Shown piece after piece: positions 12,045 through 23,077 of a stretch of DNA of 64,000 bases. The translations under genes were made by a program, and so were the position numbers. Where the stretch lies: positions 5,984,386 through 6,048,385 of the forward strand of contig NC_087063.1 of assembly GCF_963678635.1 (NCBI RefSeq), written 5' to 3'. Within the stretch, counting starts at the first letter, position 1; the number at the start of each line of letters is the position of its first letter. Under the pieces are notes generated by a model. That model made no database searches, was not told the origin of the DNA, and saw only the letters and a program-made list of their open reading frames with translations. Source of the DNA: Symsagittifera roscoffensis (taxonomy: Eukaryota; Xenacoelomorpha; Acoela; Convolutidae).

Positions 12045-13195
12045 ACAGCAACATTGTGTGGTTCAGAAATTGAAGCAATCTAATTGATCCTAAGATTACC
12101 TAAAAACGTAAAAAGTGTCATTTAGTAATGGAAAGTGCGTTTTAGAGGGTAAAATTTAAAACTAAATAAAAAAAACAAGTTTCAAAATTTTTCCTTCAGA
12201 CTTGTTAAACGGCAGTCAGAATATTCAGGGCTTTGCCTTTATACGAGCAACCTGGTTCATGATAATGTTGAATGTTTCAGCAAGTAAGGCAAAGTAAAGC
12301 GAGGAAGACCCTAGCAAAGCATGACTGACAGAAATTAATTTGCAAAGCTGCCATTATGATAAAATAGTCGCTTCTAGAATTTGATCTTTTTTACGTTAAA
12401 TAACTGGCCTTTAACATAAACCAAACCAACGCTAAGTAAACTGTATGAGTTTGTGGTTTCAAAATTTTTTTAACTATACATATTTTGTTGTTTTGTATAA
12501 CTGATATTATCAGTGAAATGGTCCAGAATGCTAATTGAAAGTCTAAAATGTGATCATTTTTGTCGTCTATTTAAGCTAATCAGAAATTTATTATGAAATT
12601 ACGTCAACTAAGCAGTAACAACTGTATGTGAAGTTGATATACTTAATTAAGTCAAAAACATTATAAAAACATATTGAGATGAGTTCGGGAAACCCACACT
12701 TTACAGCAACTTGCACCCAAGCTCACATAACTTAAAATACTAGAAGCTCACAAACAAATTGATTAGGAGAACGACAGCAATTTTGAGAAAAATTAGGTCA
12801 CAAATGTCATATTAAGTAATCCCATTGAGCAACTATTTTGAAAACTTTCAAATTAAAAAAAAATGGATTACACAAGTCACTGCATCTATGTTTTCGATAC
12901 GTTTTGAGAGGTTTTGATTCATTTTACACTGATAACTTCTTCGGATGTAAGCCCTCAGAGGATATTTTTGATGTTCCTCTGAAGTTCCGGAAAACATTTC
13001 CAAAATAAGCTGAAAGCTTGAGCATGTTGTTGTTTTTACCTATTGCCATCTTAGAAAATAGGAATCAATTAATCCTGAAATCCGTCATTTCTTAAATCAG
13101 ACTTAACAAATTGTCTCACCTCAAATGTTTAAAATCTAGTGCCACTTCTTGCACAGCAAAAATTTTCAATTATTTTTGAGAGGTTTTGATTCATT
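12045..13195. other. Intergenic DNA 3' of the atlastin-like gene
   Basis: Mostly AT-rich sequence without genes. A block of about 45 bp at 12903-12949 (TGAGAGGTTTTGATTCATTT...) recurs at 13177-13219, where it overlaps the end of the atlastin-like reading frame, so the gene's 3' end has been locally duplicated. Confidence 0.5.
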
Positions 13196-14605
13196 TTACA
13201 CTGATAACTTCTTCGGATAACTTCTTCGGATTTTAAACATTTTACAACAACAAGCGATGAGAAAACAAAAAGCGATGCCTACTGTGAACAATACGAAGGG
13301 GGTCTTGGCCGTGTGAAACAGGTTTTTAGCTTCGTTCTGCTTAGTGCAACTTACGTACATTTTGGTTAATTGATCATGTAACTGCAGCGCGTACTGTTCG
13401 CTGAATTCGGATCCTCCCATTTTGCGAACGGATTTGAACTTTTCTAAAGCCTTTTCGGAGAGATGTTTGTGATGGGTTTCCATGATTTCTGGCTTCATAT
13501 AAGGCTTGTCGCCTCCGCAAAATAATTCCAGTTCTCGCTGGTACAATTCTCTGGCAGCGGAAACAGCGGCGAGATTGTTCGCCTCGGCAGTGGCTTGCAG
13601 CATAGTCTTTACCTCCGGTAGCTCGTCACCTTGGTATATTTTCATGTACGATTCAAAATAAGCGACCAGATCGGACGCCGTGATAGCCTGGTCGTTGATC
13701 ATTTTACACTGCAACTTCTCGGGACTGAAGAGATACTTGACAAGGTCTTTCAGTTGGTTCTGGAACTCCACCTCTATGTCTTTTAATTGACCCACAAATT
13801 CAGGCGAGGTCGCCACTTTCAAGCCAGGGTGTGGCATTAGAAAACAGTCAACATGCGAAAAACAACTACTTATATGACCCCTTACATTTCTCAATTCATC
13901 ATGCTGCTTCTCGGAAACTTGTAAAATTTTAGACAATTTTTTAGCCCCACCTTCTGCGCCGTATGGGTACTCGTAGGGAAAACTCCAGTCTCGAACCAGG
14001 AACACTAGTCTCTGAAACGGCTTCCCTTGAGCCGATTGCAATGCAAGCCTACCGTACTCTGTGAACAGTTGTAAGTGTTGCAAGTCGTCCTCTTGAACAT
14101 TCATGCTAATATTGAAAACCTGCACCGAACTGATCATAGTCGACAAAGCAAAAATGGTCGCACAATCCCTAACCGTGGACTGGTTATCAAAGGATCCCTG
14201 CGTATCCATTAGCAGAACAACAATTTCATCGCCCGAGTTTGTCTTCACGAAGAATGGTTCGCTCCACATCAGAATTCCGTTCGTGTCTCGTTCGGACCCA
14301 CTGCGCCACGAAAAGCCAAGTAATTTATCTTCAGCCTCGCCAATCCAAGAGTCGTTCCGAGATCCCGACACTGCTTGTCTTTTTAGGTACCTTAAAAGGA
14401 AATTTAGGAGGAACGACTTGCCCTTTCGGAACGCTCCGGCGACCGAGAGTACCATGACTCGTTTGTCGCGGACATGAGGCCTCTGGACGACATCTTTCAG
14501 TGCATCTAAGTTCAATTCGAAAGTGTGATCGGGTTTAGTTTCTATGATTTGTATCGCGCGTGGCTCGTTATTATTAAGTTCATTTTCATTGTGATTTTCA
14601 GTCAT
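13196..14605 (-). CDS. ATL: Atlastin-like dynamin-family GTPase, intronless
   Basis: A single uninterrupted frame of 469 codons. Atlastins are ER membrane GTPases that tether and fuse tubules. The G-domain motifs are all visible: P-loop GAFRKGKS at residues 57-64, switch-I RDTNG at 106-110, DTQG at 134-137 and LVRDW at 203-207. A helical middle domain follows, then one hydrophobic segment (FVLFTVGIAFCFLIACCC, about 437-454) and a short basic tail. Family members are usually about 540-560 residues with a two-helix membrane hairpin and a cytosolic amphipathic helix; here the second membrane helix and the tail appear shortened. Animal atlastin genes normally have many introns, so an intronless copy suggests a retrogene. 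The intact motifs and absence of stops suggest it is or was recently functional. Confidence 0.88.
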   Translation of the reverse strand: MTENHNENELNNNEPRAIQIIETKPDHTFELNLDALKDVVQRPHVRDKRVMVLSVAGAFRKGKSFLLNFLLRYLKRQAVSGSRNDSWIGEAEDKLLGFSWRSGSERDTNGILMWSEPFFVKTNSGDEIVVLLMDTQGSFDNQSTVRDCATIFALSTMISSVQVFNISMNVQEDDLQHLQLFTEYGRLALQSAQGKPFQRLVFLVRDWSFPYEYPYGAEGGAKKLSKILQVSEKQHDELRNVRGHISSCFSHVDCFLMPHPGLKVATSPEFVGQLKDIEVEFQNQLKDLVKYLFSPEKLQCKMINDQAITASDLVAYFESYMKIYQGDELPEVKTMLQATAEANNLAAVSAARELYQRELELFCGGDKPYMKPEIMETHHKHLSEKALEKFKSVRKMGGSEFSEQYALQLHDQLTKMYVSCTKQNEAKNLFHTAKTPFVLFTVGIAFCFLIACCCKMFKIRRSYPKKLSV

Positions 14606-15421
14606 GGCTTTTATCTAAAATAATGATTTACTTTCCTTAATTTGAGTGACATTTAATCCTGAATTAGAAGCATGTAAAATGACGGACTGGGTTTATTATT
14701 TCAAACTCAACAAGTTAGGAATGTTTCGGGAGCCGTTTGAATTGACTGTCACTTTCGAAAATTGTTTCAGTCGAGTATAAACATGAGTTGGTTGCATTGG
14801 TTTAGCAGTTGGAGCGATGGTCTATTTGGTCAACATTCGCGTGAATTTAGACTGCGGTTGTTTACTAGCAGGGCAAATTTGAGGCAATAAACATGGAGGT
14901 CGTCAGCGGGGTATTAACGGTTGCTTAACCCATAGCCTACATACTAACCAGCCGAAAGCTCGACACTTGTTGAAAAGCTTTAAACTCGTTTTAATTTCTA
15001 CGAACTACAATATTATCTTCCATTGGTAATGACTCTCGCTAAAAAATTATTTGACAAAACTTTCTGCAACTTTTAATAGCAACTTTTTTTAAATTTCGTC
15101 ATTTTTTCGTTCATATCGAAAATATTGGGCAATTCTGAATTTGAACATATGCCAAACATTTTCTAATCGGCTTCATTTTAGATATTTCAAAAAGTACGGG
15201 CTGACAATGGTAGTGTAGGGGGGAACGTATTGTGGCAATGATTGCCATGCCTATTAGCTCAGTTGCGATCAAAATGGGTTCGAAGTGATTGACAGGCGAC
15301 ACGCAACTACCAACTCCGCCCCTCATATAATCAGCCCAAACCCAACTGGCTCCAAATTGAGAAAAAGGAGAGCGGGTGGATAGGGAAAGGAGAAGATTCA
15401 ATACCATCAAACAAAATTGTG
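14606..15421. other. Intergenic DNA upstream of the atlastin-like gene
   Basis: No gene recognised. The promoter of the minus-strand atlastin-like gene should lie in the first few hundred bases. An antisense frame at 15111-15410 has no supporting features. ACCAGCCGAAAGC at about 14948 resembles the arms of the inverted repeat at 15422. Confidence 0.4.
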
Positions 15422-15655
15422 AATAAACCAGCCAAAGTATAAATCAGCCGAAAAAGCGCAGAGTATATAAAAACCAACCGATATGTAATTTGAACGAAAC
15501 TTGAATAACTGTTACATAACTTTTACATTTTTCATATACTTTCGTAACTGGTTACATAACTATGGTTATATAATGGTTACATAACTATTATATAACTGTT
15601 ACGTGTTTTCGGCTGCTTTACATGGTAGCTGGTTTATACTTCGGCTGGTTTGAAT
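15422..15655. mobile_element. Short inverted-repeat element with GTTACATAAC motifs
   Basis: Arms of about 35-40 bp, AATAAACCAGCCAAAGTATAA at the left and its approximate complement (TTTATACTTCGGCTGGTTT) at the right, enclose about 150 bp. The interior repeats GTTACATAAC-like words four to five times. The structure resembles a small MITE. No protein is encoded. Confidence 0.5.
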
Positions 15656-16639
15656 ACCACCACTAAACAAGTGTGGTCAATTGAAGGGAAGGTGGGCAAA
15701 GCCAATGTTACCATTTGGCAACTAGCACAACACACGCTGAGCTGTTAAATAACGCAGTCAACAATAACAGGCCAAATTTGGTTCACAAATTATGTCCTGT
15801 CACGAATTTCTATCAACGCTGACAACTCGAACAATATTTCGTGCAGGTCGTTTTTTCCTATTTCCAACACCTTAAGGAATCAATCCAAAATAGGCATCAA
15901 TTAATCGTGAAACCCGACAATTGTTACAAAAGACAAAGCAATTTTTCGTGCTTAAAACGTTTCAAAATGCGTATCAATTTTTGTTTAGCAAAAATGCCAC
16001 AACTGGTATGAGTTAAGTTGTTATTATTCCTCAATTTAAAAGTTTCTATCTATCGGTTTTTTATGATTTGATAATTTTCAAGCTATCCTAATTCCAAACC
16101 GTAGTAAAAGTTCAATTTAAATTATGTTTTCGATGAACCATGATGTGAGATTCAATTTCTTGTAAAATATTTAATCTTGCTCATACTTCATTCAAAATTT
16201 TTATCACGGATATCTACTTCATTTTGCATTGTAAATTATTAATCAACTGCAAAAAAATACAAAAATCAGCAGCAAAAATAGAACAAGACCCATGAACAAG
16301 ATCCATCATTTTGCTGAAAACACAAGTTCATAAATAGTTTTATCAAAAAAGGAACAAATTATTATTATTTTTGATTTAAACTAAACCCAATGGACAAAGC
16401 AATTGCGACTGGCTTTTTGAAAATCAGGTGATAGTTCAACAACTTAATCCTTCTGTTAACCAAAATAAGAGAAAAGCAAACTTTACGCCAACACTTTGCG
16501 CATTAGAGCAAGAGAACTATTTGAAAATCATCAGCAAGTAAAATTTGCACTTTTAAAATAGTGCGAGCTGACCGAACCCTCATCTCAGCTAGCTAAGCAT
16601 CAGGCTCCATTTTGCTATTTCTTTGTAATTTAATTAAAT
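15656..16639. other. Intergenic DNA, nothing recognised
   Basis: No gene or RNA recognised. A short segment near 15888-15920 (TAGGCATCAATTAATCGTGAAA) resembles one at 13058-13090, a further low-grade dispersed repeat. Confidence 0.35.
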
Positions 16640-17010
16640 AAAAAAGACAGCCAACAGACAATTGGAAAAAAGTCATGAGCGCTAGGAAACAGAAAATTTT
16701 TTTTCGATCTTCAAGGAAAATATATATAGCCTTAAGGATATTTGCATTTCTAAAAGAAAATATGTATGAAATTTTTTGACAAAAATAACCCAATTTGAGA
16801 AAACTGGATCAATAACTAAAACTTTCATTCCGCTGGAAAATCTGCTAATTTAAATCCACTTTCGAAAGAAGAAGTCGATCACGTTTTTCGAGATCTTTAC
16901 ATTTTGGTTTGATACTAGAGTTTGCTTTTCTTTCAACAAAGGAAATGAAGTGAACTTAAACAGAAATCAAAAGTCAACACAGAAGCGTAGTTACATACAA
17001 GCAAAAATTT
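16640..17010. repeat. Interspersed repeat family R, copy 2
   Basis: Starts with AGCCAACAGACAATTGGAAAA, also found at 47219, and continues with the same ordered words as the copies at 8667 and 47400 (CCAATTTGAGAAAAC, AAGAAGTCGATCACG, TAGAGTTTGC). It is non-coding and diverged by point changes and small indels. Confidence 0.6.
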
Positions 17011-17199
17011 GACCGATAACGCTACTGAAAAAAACTGAATGAATAAACCTTTGAGTCTACAGAATTTCTTAAAAGACGTACGCCAATTATGAGTCAACAT
17101 AATTGATATGTGATCAATTATGACGCATTAGCAGTCAATTTGAAAAAAAAACTAACATTCCTCAATTTAAAGCGCGGACGCATTTTAACCAGTATACGA

Positions 17200-17290
17200 A
17201 AAAATTCATTAAAAACATCCGACCCTGCCCAGGTTTGAACCCTCATATTTTGTTGCGGGTCTGCTTCCCTACCTCTACGCTACAGATGCA
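17200..17290 (-). repeat. tRNA-derived SINE head
   Basis: Read on the minus strand the segment contains an A-box-like TAGCGTAGAGGTAGG and a B-box-like GGGTTCAAACC about 40 bases apart, as in tRNA-type Pol III promoters. The acceptor-stem halves do not pair, so it is a tRNA-derived SINE or pseudogene, not a working tRNA. Confidence 0.45.
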
Positions 17291-18302
17291 TGATACATTG
17301 CAGCTAAGGTGCTATTTGTAATGTAATAATCTGTGTTAATTTCCTTCGCATTGACTGTACTTAATAGCTGGTTATTGATCAAAAAGAACACTTTCAAAAT
17401 GAACACACTTTGTCGCAACAACATTTGCGACTTTGATTGGAAAAAAAGCTCATACAATAGCACAAGTTTTGCTTCTGTAAACAACGAAAAAGTAAATATG
17501 AGCCCGAACAAAAAAAGCAAAGAAAAAAATCTCCAATACCTACAAAACAATTCACTACCTTCATACCTATTTAAAAATCTGAAGAAACACTCGCCTTTAA
17601 GAAATTGAAACTTACTTCATTCTATCAGAAACTCAGAGGGATAAATTTTCTTTCATCTTATTTTAAAAAATTTTCCAGCAAAACTAATCGAATAGAAAAA
17701 AAATAGAAATTCGTTTGCGGCGCTTCATACTTTCGAAAAATTTTCAAACCTTTTGAAGACGATCGTCATTCACACACTTAAATTAGTTTGTTTTTATCAA
17801 CTTTTGCTAGGTGATTTTGACCTTGTAATATCTTTCAGGATTTTTCAGTTGGCTTCACTAAAAGCTCTTTTTAATATAAAGCACTCAAACAGTTTTACTA
17901 CCTACTATTTTTGTAGTATTTTGTCAAACCAGTGAAACGTCTTTTGAATAGCAATAAAATGAAACGCTTTATGGTTTGCTCGACGTACAGTTTTAACATC
18001 GTTAGACGCTGCATTCAAAAAATACTCCGCTCAGTCAAAATGCAACAGAATTATAAAGGCTCAAATGTACAAAAAATCCAAGCAAAGCAACTCTTCACTT
18101 TTATGATGCACGATTATAGCCGAGCTACGTTTTGATTGTCAGCTTTTAATTATTAATTTTTGGTTGCTATTTAAAAACGTGCTTGGTAGATTCTGCAAAT
18201 ATAATTCTCATTAACAAAACATATACCACTCTTTTTTTCTTCAATAAAAAAAAAAGTTGATAAAATGCATTAAAAGAGTAAATTTATTTACTAGTATAAA
18301 AC
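17291..18302. other. Intergenic DNA upstream of the ECT2L-like gene
   Basis: Short AT-rich frames only (for example 17333-17608 and 17932-18135). Part of 17440-17560 shares AAGTAAATATGAGCCCGAACAAA with repeat family R. An in-frame TAA at 18297-18299 immediately precedes the start codon of the downstream gene and fixes that start. Confidence 0.4.
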
Positions 18303-21300
18303 ATGGCCAATGTTTCACAGTCCGTCGATTTGGGACTGGCTTCCAGGCCAGCGGGGTACATTCCCCCCTCCAAATTCCGGAACCCAATCCCGGTGCATGA
18401 GAACGCGGCAACCACCCTTAGAAAACAGAAGATCGAGCATAGAACCGGTCATCTTGGATCCCTAAGGTAACTTTTTTGTTATTTGGGAGTCCACAAACGC
18501 GTTTCATTCCAGGTAGTTAACCATTTTATTCTAAGAAACAGAAAAAATAGCCTATGAGCAGTTTGCCTTTTAATGTTCAACCACCCTATGGCTTAAAAAG
18601 GTGAAAGTTTTCAATAGATTTTGTTTGTTAATTGCCATGTAATTCAATTTCCATAGCTTCTAATTTAAATACTTATTTTATGATCCAATTAAAGGCTTTT
18701 AAAGGCTTCTAATCATGCGTGTCAGGACATTTGAAATGGGTGTCATTACTTTAGAACAAACCAAGCAGTTAGCATAACTACCAGCGCCTACACGCCCTTA
18801 GTCCACAAACCAACAAATGAACAGATTTTCGAAGAACGTCTCAACTTAGTCGGCCACTGGTTTGATTTGTGGTCCGTAAAACAACGGAAGAAGTTCATTT
18901 TTGAGATGTTCCAACACTGCGGCCAGCCAGAAATGGATTTCGTCCAGCTTTATAGCGATTCAACTTTGGTAGTGAAACGAAAAGATTTCACGTCTGTTCT
19001 TCCCGCGTTTATTTCAAAATACATCTTCTCGTTTCTCGACCCGAAGTCCCTTAGTCGGTCGGCTCAAGTATCGACTCACTGGCGATTTCTGAGTGAATCA
19101 GATGAGATTTGGATCTCGAAGTGTATCAAACATGGGTGGTATCTACAATACCAGCCTTCGCAACTGGAAAATGGTGCTTGGAAACGCCACTACGTCAAGT
19201 CCATTGAGAACTTGGTTCCTGGGAAAGAGCGAATGGATGAATTTGGAGAGAAAATATTGGATGGATTTGGCACCGACAGATCCGATTTGTTCATGAGCGC
19301 CAGGAATCTCTATCAGATTTCCACTCCTAGGACTCCCACGCCCAGATCTAAGAGTCCGCTGTCCAGGTCTAGTTCCAGGACGTGTAAGTACTGCACAATG
19401 GATGTGTATTAATACTCTACTCACTAAAAAAATTTAGGTATCTCTTCAAAAAAAGGGGTCAAAAAACACTTCCGATTTACGCCAATTCAGATTTTGGATA
19501 ATTTATAAATAATGATTGCGATATAAATAGAGTTTTATTGCATACATTTATAACGACTTAACAATTCAAACATAGCCAACAAAATGGGTGATTCAAACAC
19601 AGCCAACCGGAACCCAGATCAACCATCCCGAAATTACTGACTGTTTCTAACACGGCTGTAAAGGAAAGCAAAATTCAGGGAAAATCTATTCTTTAGATTT
19701 AGGTCAGCTAGGCTTGTAGCTTTAATCAGCATAGTTTCATCGATTCATTCACAATGGTTGAGCATTCAGTTGCTTTTTAGTGGCTCTCGAAGACAGACCA
19801 CGATGGCAAGACACTGATAAGAAACCCAAGGAGCTTGAGTGGTCCAACTACCAATCGCTCATAAGTCCGGACAATCCCCACAATCCCAAGTCTCCGAAGT
19901 CGGCATACCTGCACGAGAACAGATGGGGAGTCAATAGTTTTTTTTCCACACATAGCTACGGTCTAGGGTCAACTGAACGAACTGACAAACACCCTTTGAA
20001 GCAAGAACAGTTCCAGGAAATGACAGAGGTCGAGACCAGATCAACCGGAACCCTGTCGGAACTTCTGCACGCTGAGAGAGTCGCCGAAGGTTCCGATCAA
20101 CTAAAAGAAACGCCGCTGTACTTCCCACAAAAACAAGCGTACGAAAACCGATTCGGTCGGTTTGACGTTTCGGACAATAAGGACTACCGAGCTCGGGATC
20201 TCCGGGATTTGAGTGCCAACTACCCGACTCACTCGCACCCGAGGGTGATCTTTATCTCGTCACGACTTCCCGCCAAAGAAATTCTGCAGGACTCCGTGAT
20301 GTATGGAGTAATCGCTATTGTATACGAATACGAAGGAACTACCCTTGACACATTGATCGCCTTGTTAAACAACGTTCTCAAATCGAGACAAGCGCAGAGC
20401 ATCGGGTTTCTGACCGACGGGAACCCTGGAGAAATCTGGTTGACTCAGGATGCGACTGTCGCTGCTGACAATCTGGAAAACAAGGACATCAAAGACTTCT
20501 GGCTCGCTGTAGCCATGAACACAATTCCTCCCGGAACCGGAGGTCACATAGACATCTTCACTCCACTGGCCTCATGCGACAGTGGAATGGAACTTTTGTT
20601 TCAGTTGAAAGTACTCACCGGTCTTAAATTTACTTCCCCAATCAACATGATAGGAGGCATCCGCAGCGTTGTCGGAGATTGGCTTGAGAAACCAGAAGAC
20701 ATGAAACCTGTCAATCATTACTTCAAGTTCCAGAAGATTGTCACCTGGATCGCCATAGCCAGCCGTATGAAAGACGCCTTGTTCCAAACTGAACAATTCT
20801 TAGGCCACTACTTCAGTACCAAGCGTCGAGGCATTGTAAATGAAATGGTCGGCAAAATGGTCTTTGATGCTATTGATTTAGGAATGCTAAAAACAATGCT
20901 GAGCGATATCGTACCGGTGATTATCGAAGGTCTTGTCGAATTCAAGTCTGAAAAAGAAAAGCAGCCACCTCTTCAATTTCTATCCGACTACTTGGCGAAG
21001 CGTCAAAAAGCAATTGCAAGCGGCGAAGATGCTCCTAGGCCCAAAACCGAGAAAGACGAACAAGATGAAATTACCGATTTGATGTGCTTAAGGAAATACG
21101 AGCGTGAACGAGCTTTGAAACGCGTGAAAAATCGAGAAAACATAGAAAACCAGCCGGACCGAAGAGCTACAGCGGCTGTTGAACTTCTGTCTTCTGAGGT
21201 TGATTACATGAGATCCCTCACTTGTATGATCGACGTATTCATGAAACCTCTTAAGCAAACTTTGGATGCCAGCAAGCCTATCATCGGAATCGGAAATATC

Positions 21301-22167
21301 CACGCGTTATTCACAGACATTTCAGCTATTCTCGATGTCAGCAGGGGATTGGTTAAGGAAATCACCGAGAAAATCGAAAGTTGGAATAATGAATCAACGC
21401 TTGCCGATATAATGATTAAGTTCAGCGGCAAAAGCAAAGCTTACACTAACTACATCAACAACTATCCTATAGTAATGCGAACTTATGACATGTTAATCGA
21501 AACAAACCCAGCATTCCGAGCGTTCATAGCCGAAAATGAAGAAAGCATTCGGACTAAAATGTTAACTTTCCACGAACTTTACATGCTTCCAACTAAGCGA
21601 ATCAGCGAGTATATCTTGATTCTTCAGTCGCTGCAGATAAACACGCCTCCCAACCACCCGGACAAAACTGATATACCTCAGGCCATTGTGAAGCTAGAAG
21701 CTCTAAACCAGTTCATATATCGGTACAAGACCAAACTGATCCGGGATAAGCAAATTTGCGACATCGAAAAACGAATCATAAACTGTCCCCAGCTTCTTGA
21801 AGGGAATCGACACTTTCTTCGCGAAGACTATGCCAGTCTTGTCAAGATCCGAAGCGACGGTGAAACTTACAGTCACATTCAAGACTTGATTATCTTTCTT
21901 TTCTCCGATTCACTTCTGATTTGCATCTTAAAAACCAAACACGAGCCGTTCGAACATATTCTAAACCGAAAAATAATCTTCAGCACTTGCATTGCCCTTT
22001 CCAAGGTCAAAGTTCGGGTCATCCGAGATACGAAGTTCGTTCAACACGCGATTGAATTGTCGACCAAGAAGTCTAGTTGGATATTCAAACTTCCTTCCTA
22101 CAAGGAGAGAATCGCTTTCGTGCACACAATAGAGACAGCATTGAGAGCTCTCGTCGCAAACGACTAA
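18303..22167 (+). CDS. ECT2L: ECT2L-like protein (F-box, DUF4347, RhoGEF, PH)
   Basis: Exons 18303-18466, 18773-19383 and 19781-22167 have consensus GT-AG borders and join in phases 2 and 1 to give 1053 residues. An F-box lies at about residues 128-168 (LPAFISKYIFSFLDPKSLSR). A DUF4347-like domain follows at about 412-560 (RVIFISSRLP). The Dbl-homology (RhoGEF) domain lies at about 720-920 (AVELLSSEVDYMRSL), and a C-terminal PH domain at about 930-1050 ends in ERIAFVHTIETALRAL. F-box plus DUF4347 plus DH is the architecture of vertebrate ECT2L (about 900 residues), so orthology is likely. The F-box should link to SKP1/cullin ubiquitin ligase, while the DH-PH module would activate Rho-family GTPases. 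The third exon, 2.4 kb, is unusually long, which suggests intron loss. Confidence 0.88.
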
Positions 22168-22652
22168 CAATGTATAGAAAAAAATTAGAATTGTCAAAAT
22201 TCAATTAATAGTTAACTACAAAATTTTAATGTCACAAAAGCTTGATCAATACAATTTAACAGAAATATTTTCATCACAAGAAAACAGCATAAATTCAGCA
22301 CCCATCTATCAGATTTTGAACCCATCGGTAGCAAGCATTGTTTTTTTACCGCGTATATTTGCACAAAACTGAAAAAACTTGGCGCAAAATACTGGATAGG
22401 AAACTTTTTCTGGCAGTTCTCGCTCCCCAAACGATTTTCACTCAGAAATACCAAAAGTAACATTATGTCAGGTCTCTCTTTGTTTTCCTTAAGGTTTTGT
22501 TCTTTTGGGGAGAACATTCCTTTCCCATATGACGACAGAAGACTAGTATTTTGGAGAACTTAATATCTTATTCGCAGGTGCTGTATAGTTAACCATTCTT
22601 CAATCTGTACCGGTGATTATCGAATGTCTAGTGGAAAAGAGCAAGAGCAAAA
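22168..22652. other. Region between ECT2L and the BEL/Pao element
   Basis: AT-rich 3' flank of ECT2L. No AATAAA was picked out with confidence close to the stop. The antisense frame at 22212-22517 has no features of a real protein. Confidence 0.4.
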
Positions 22653-22969
22653 TGTTCTAGATTGATCTAGAATGTTTCAAATGGTCATCAATTACTCCAG
22701 ATTGTTCCGGAACTTTCATGTTGTTCGCTGTTCACTCTCCCTCCCAATATTTGATAAAGCGTTAATAAGAAAATAAAAACAACTTAAAAAAACAAGTGTT
22801 GATAAAAAATTCGGAAAACTAAATAACGTCCTAATTTATGTATAAAATTCAAAAACATCCTAAATTGAAACATTGGGGCACGAAAAGAAAATTTTCTCAT
22901 CCTATGTTCAAAATATGAACACTTGAAAACGAACTTTGATTTACGAATAATTTTTTCTTTAGCAGTTCA
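22653..22969 (+). repeat. 5' LTR of the BEL/Pao element
   Basis: Starts TGTTCTAGATTG and ends TTCA. A matching copy lies at 28813-29159, with several small indels and substitutions between them. A TGGCAGATACAAAC sequence starting two bases after the proposed end looks like a tRNA primer-binding site, which argues that the LTR ends here although similarity to the 3' copy continues to about 23135. Confidence 0.65.
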
Positions 22970-23077
22970 ACTGGCAGATACAAACTTCTAGAATATTCTA
23001 GATAATTTTACGACTAAATTTAGCTTTACTGAAAAATCAATTTTTACTAGTTCTTTGTTCAAGTAAAATTAACCAAA

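Noticed and set aside
22212-22517. 101-codon minus-strand frame between ECT2L and BEL/Pao
   Set aside because: No domain, no splice context, and AT-rich composition; likely chance.
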